A stretch of DNA of 5,424 bases from the NCBI GenBank assembly GCA_003487805.1, contig DNNE01000076.1, forward strand, positions 80,562-85,985. The letters run 5' to 3'. Below the pieces are notes generated by a model, which did no database searches, was not told the DNA's origin, and saw nothing but the letters and a program-made list of their open reading frames with translations. This document shows positions 4,113-5,424 of the stretch, piece by piece (position 1 is the first letter of the stretch; each line of letters starts with the position of its first letter). Source of the stretch: Blastocatellia bacterium. GTDB lineage: Bacteria; Acidobacteriota; Blastocatellia; Pyrinomonadales; Pyrinomonadaceae. A program made the position numbers and the translations under genes.

Positions 4113-5408
4113 TCACCCGAACGGCTTCTCAATCGAAGGACTCTGCTCGGTAAAAAATTTCGGGCCGTTGGGAGTTATGTAGAGACAATCTTCCAGGCGA
4201 ACACCGAACTCTCCGTAGATCACGATCGTTGGTTCGTCGCTAAAGCACATCCCAGGTTGAATCGGAGTCTTGTTCCCGCGCACGAAGTAGGTCCACTCGT
4301 GACCGTCGAGACCGATGCCGTGACCGGTGCGATGCGGCAGACCCGGCGTTTTGTAATCAGGACCAAAGCCAGCATCCGTCAGAACTTTCCGCGCCGCGTA
4401 ATCGACCGCTTCGCAGGGCGCGCCAACTTTTGCGGCGGCGAAGCCCGCGTCCTGCGACTTTCTTTCGATCTCCCAAACGTCGCGCTGCCGTTGCGTTGGT
4501 TTGCCAAAGACGAAGGTGCGTGTGATGTCGGACTGATAACCTTCGACGGTACACCCGTCGTCCATCAAAACCATGTCGCCTTCCTGCAGTACCTGTGGCT
4601 TGCTGCTGCCGTGCGGAAACGCGGTGTACTTTCCAAAGCTGACAAAAATTCCGCCTGACACGCCCAGATTGCGAAAGGCCGTCGCGCAGTTTCCCGCAAA
4701 TTCCTGTTGCGTCATGCCTTCGCGCGTCGTGGCCCAGGTTGCGCGATAGGCAATGATCGTGAGGTCGTTTGCCTTCTGCATCAGTGCCAGCTCAGCCGGT
4801 GATTTGTACATGCGACAACCGGCAGTGATCGGTGTCGCGCTCACGAATTCAAGCTTCGGAGCGGCCTGTCGAATTCCGTCGTAGAAGAAAAACCGCACGC
4901 GCTCTTCGATTCCAATCCGGCCAGAACGCATCCCGCGATCTTTGAATATCTGCGCGACGCGGAGATAAGGACTCTCGTCTTCTTCCCAGGTGCGAATGTC
5001 GGTTGCGCCGATCTTGATCAGCTCGCGCGCTCGTTCTTCTTCAAACTTTGGACAGACCCAGGCGATGTCGCCATGCTGCGGAATCACGAGCGCGAACATT
5101 CGTTCGCTCTGTCCCCAACGCATGCCGGTGAAGTAGTACATGCTGGTGCCTGACTCGACATAGATCGCATCGATCTTTTGCTCGCCCATTAACTGCTGAG
5201 CCCTGGCGATTCGCGCCTTGCGTTCGTCGTCGGTGATTGGCACAACGTCTTTGGTCATCGGCCGCAGGTTCTTGATCAGATCGGGCACGTCCTGGCGTTG
5301 TTGAATCGTCTCGACTTCGTTGGAATACGCAAACGCGAAGTTGGGGAGCATAGCCGCGCCGGCTAAACCTGCCGACGCGCGCAAGAAGTTTCGTCTGTCG
5401 ATGCACAT
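4113..5408 (-). CDS. Tat-exported M24 metallopeptidase (Xaa-Pro dipeptidase/aminopeptidase type), 431 aa
   Basis: A dinuclear-metal peptidase of the pita-bread fold, expected to cleave the bond before proline in short peptides, in the periplasm. The N-terminus is a Tat signal: DRRNFLR (4-10), hydrophobic ASAGLAGAAMLPNFAFA, likely cut after residue 27. A creatinase-type N-terminal domain covers about 62-195 and the M24 domain about 205-425. The five metal ligands can be placed: D283 (MDDG), D294 (SDITRTF), H363 (HRTGHGIGLDGHE), E392 (DEPTIVI) and E406 (VRLED). Supporting histidines H266 (FPHGSS) and H370 are also present. The usual EPG after the fourth ligand reads EPT. The start is ATG at 5408, chosen because the twin arginines fall at residues 5-6; there is no clear Shine-Dalgarno in the 16 bases left, and the frame stays open to the window edge, so a start further upstream cannot be fully excluded. 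M24 members also include creatinases and prolidases; exact specificity is unknown. Confidence 0.92.
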   Translation of the reverse strand: MCIDRRNFLRASAGLAGAAMLPNFAFAYSNEVETIQQRQDVPDLIKNLRPMTKDVVPITDDERKARIARAQQLMGEQKIDAIYVESGTSMYYFTGMRWGQSERMFALVIPQHGDIAWVCPKFEEERARELIKIGATDIRTWEEDESPYLRVAQIFKDRGMRSGRIGIEERVRFFFYDGIRQAAPKLEFVSATPITAGCRMYKSPAELALMQKANDLTIIAYRATWATTREGMTQQEFAGNCATAFRNLGVSGGIFVSFGKYTAFPHGSSKPQVLQEGDMVLMDDGCTVEGYQSDITRTFVFGKPTQRQRDVWEIERKSQDAGFAAAKVGAPCEAVDYAARKVLTDAGFGPDYKTPGLPHRTGHGIGLDGHEWTYFVRGNKTPIQPGMCFSDEPTIVIYGEFGVRLEDCLYITPNGPKFFTEQSPSIEKPFG

Positions 5409-5424
5409 GGGCCGAGATTGTAAT

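Noticed and set aside
3923..4132. N-terminal extension of the PEP-CTERM protein to 4132
   Set aside because: The 70 extra residues would overlap the peptidase gene, bury the signal peptide and ignore the ribosome binding site at 3933-3938.
4050..4658. Plus-strand open frame of 202 codons
   Set aside because: It is antisense to the M24 peptidase, whose metal ligands and domains are unmistakable on the other strand.

Overview
The window reads as a piece of a bacterial chromosome from a Gram-negative environmental organism, most likely an Acidobacteriota member (possibly Blastocatellia/Pyrinomonadales). The phylum call is an inference from gene character: moderately GC-rich DNA, a PEP-CTERM protein, a Tat-exported M24 peptidase, a secreted adenosine-deaminase-like protein, TTG starts and palindromic intergenic repeats. 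No rRNA or tRNA is present to confirm it. The 15-base C run at the left edge looks like a contig-end artefact.

Layout. Positions 1-677 (minus) hold the first 225 residues of an inositol-monophosphatase family enzyme, cut by the window edge. A perfect 19-bp inverted repeat at 684-734 separates it from an upstream gene on the same strand (748-1287), which encodes an unrecognised exported 179-residue protein. Positions 1288-1559 are a divergent regulatory region: a good minus-strand promoter for the 179-residue gene, a complex multi-hairpin palindromic element (1351-1443), a further hairpin, and a plausible plus-strand promoter. That last promoter leads to a signal-peptide-bearing adenosine-deaminase-like enzyme (1560-3110, plus). 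A strong shared hairpin terminator (3144-3173) sits between this gene and the convergent PEP-CTERM gene (3197-3922, minus). Upstream of that lie a leader region with a possible terminator or attenuator and a possible promoter, then a Tat-signal Xaa-Pro-type M24 metallopeptidase (4113-5408, minus).

How they work together. Four of the five proteins carry export signals, and two of these are hydrolases that would act on nucleosides (probably) and on proline-containing peptides (probably) outside the cytoplasm. This suits a heterotrophic scavenger, but nothing shows that the five genes form one pathway. The 179-residue gene and the phosphatase gene may be co-transcribed.

I see no defence system, CRISPR array, transposase or other clearly undescribed system. 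The points most worth checking are the two intergenic palindromic elements: one embeds the phosphatase ribosome binding site, and the other folds into four stems with a possible alternative pairing partner.
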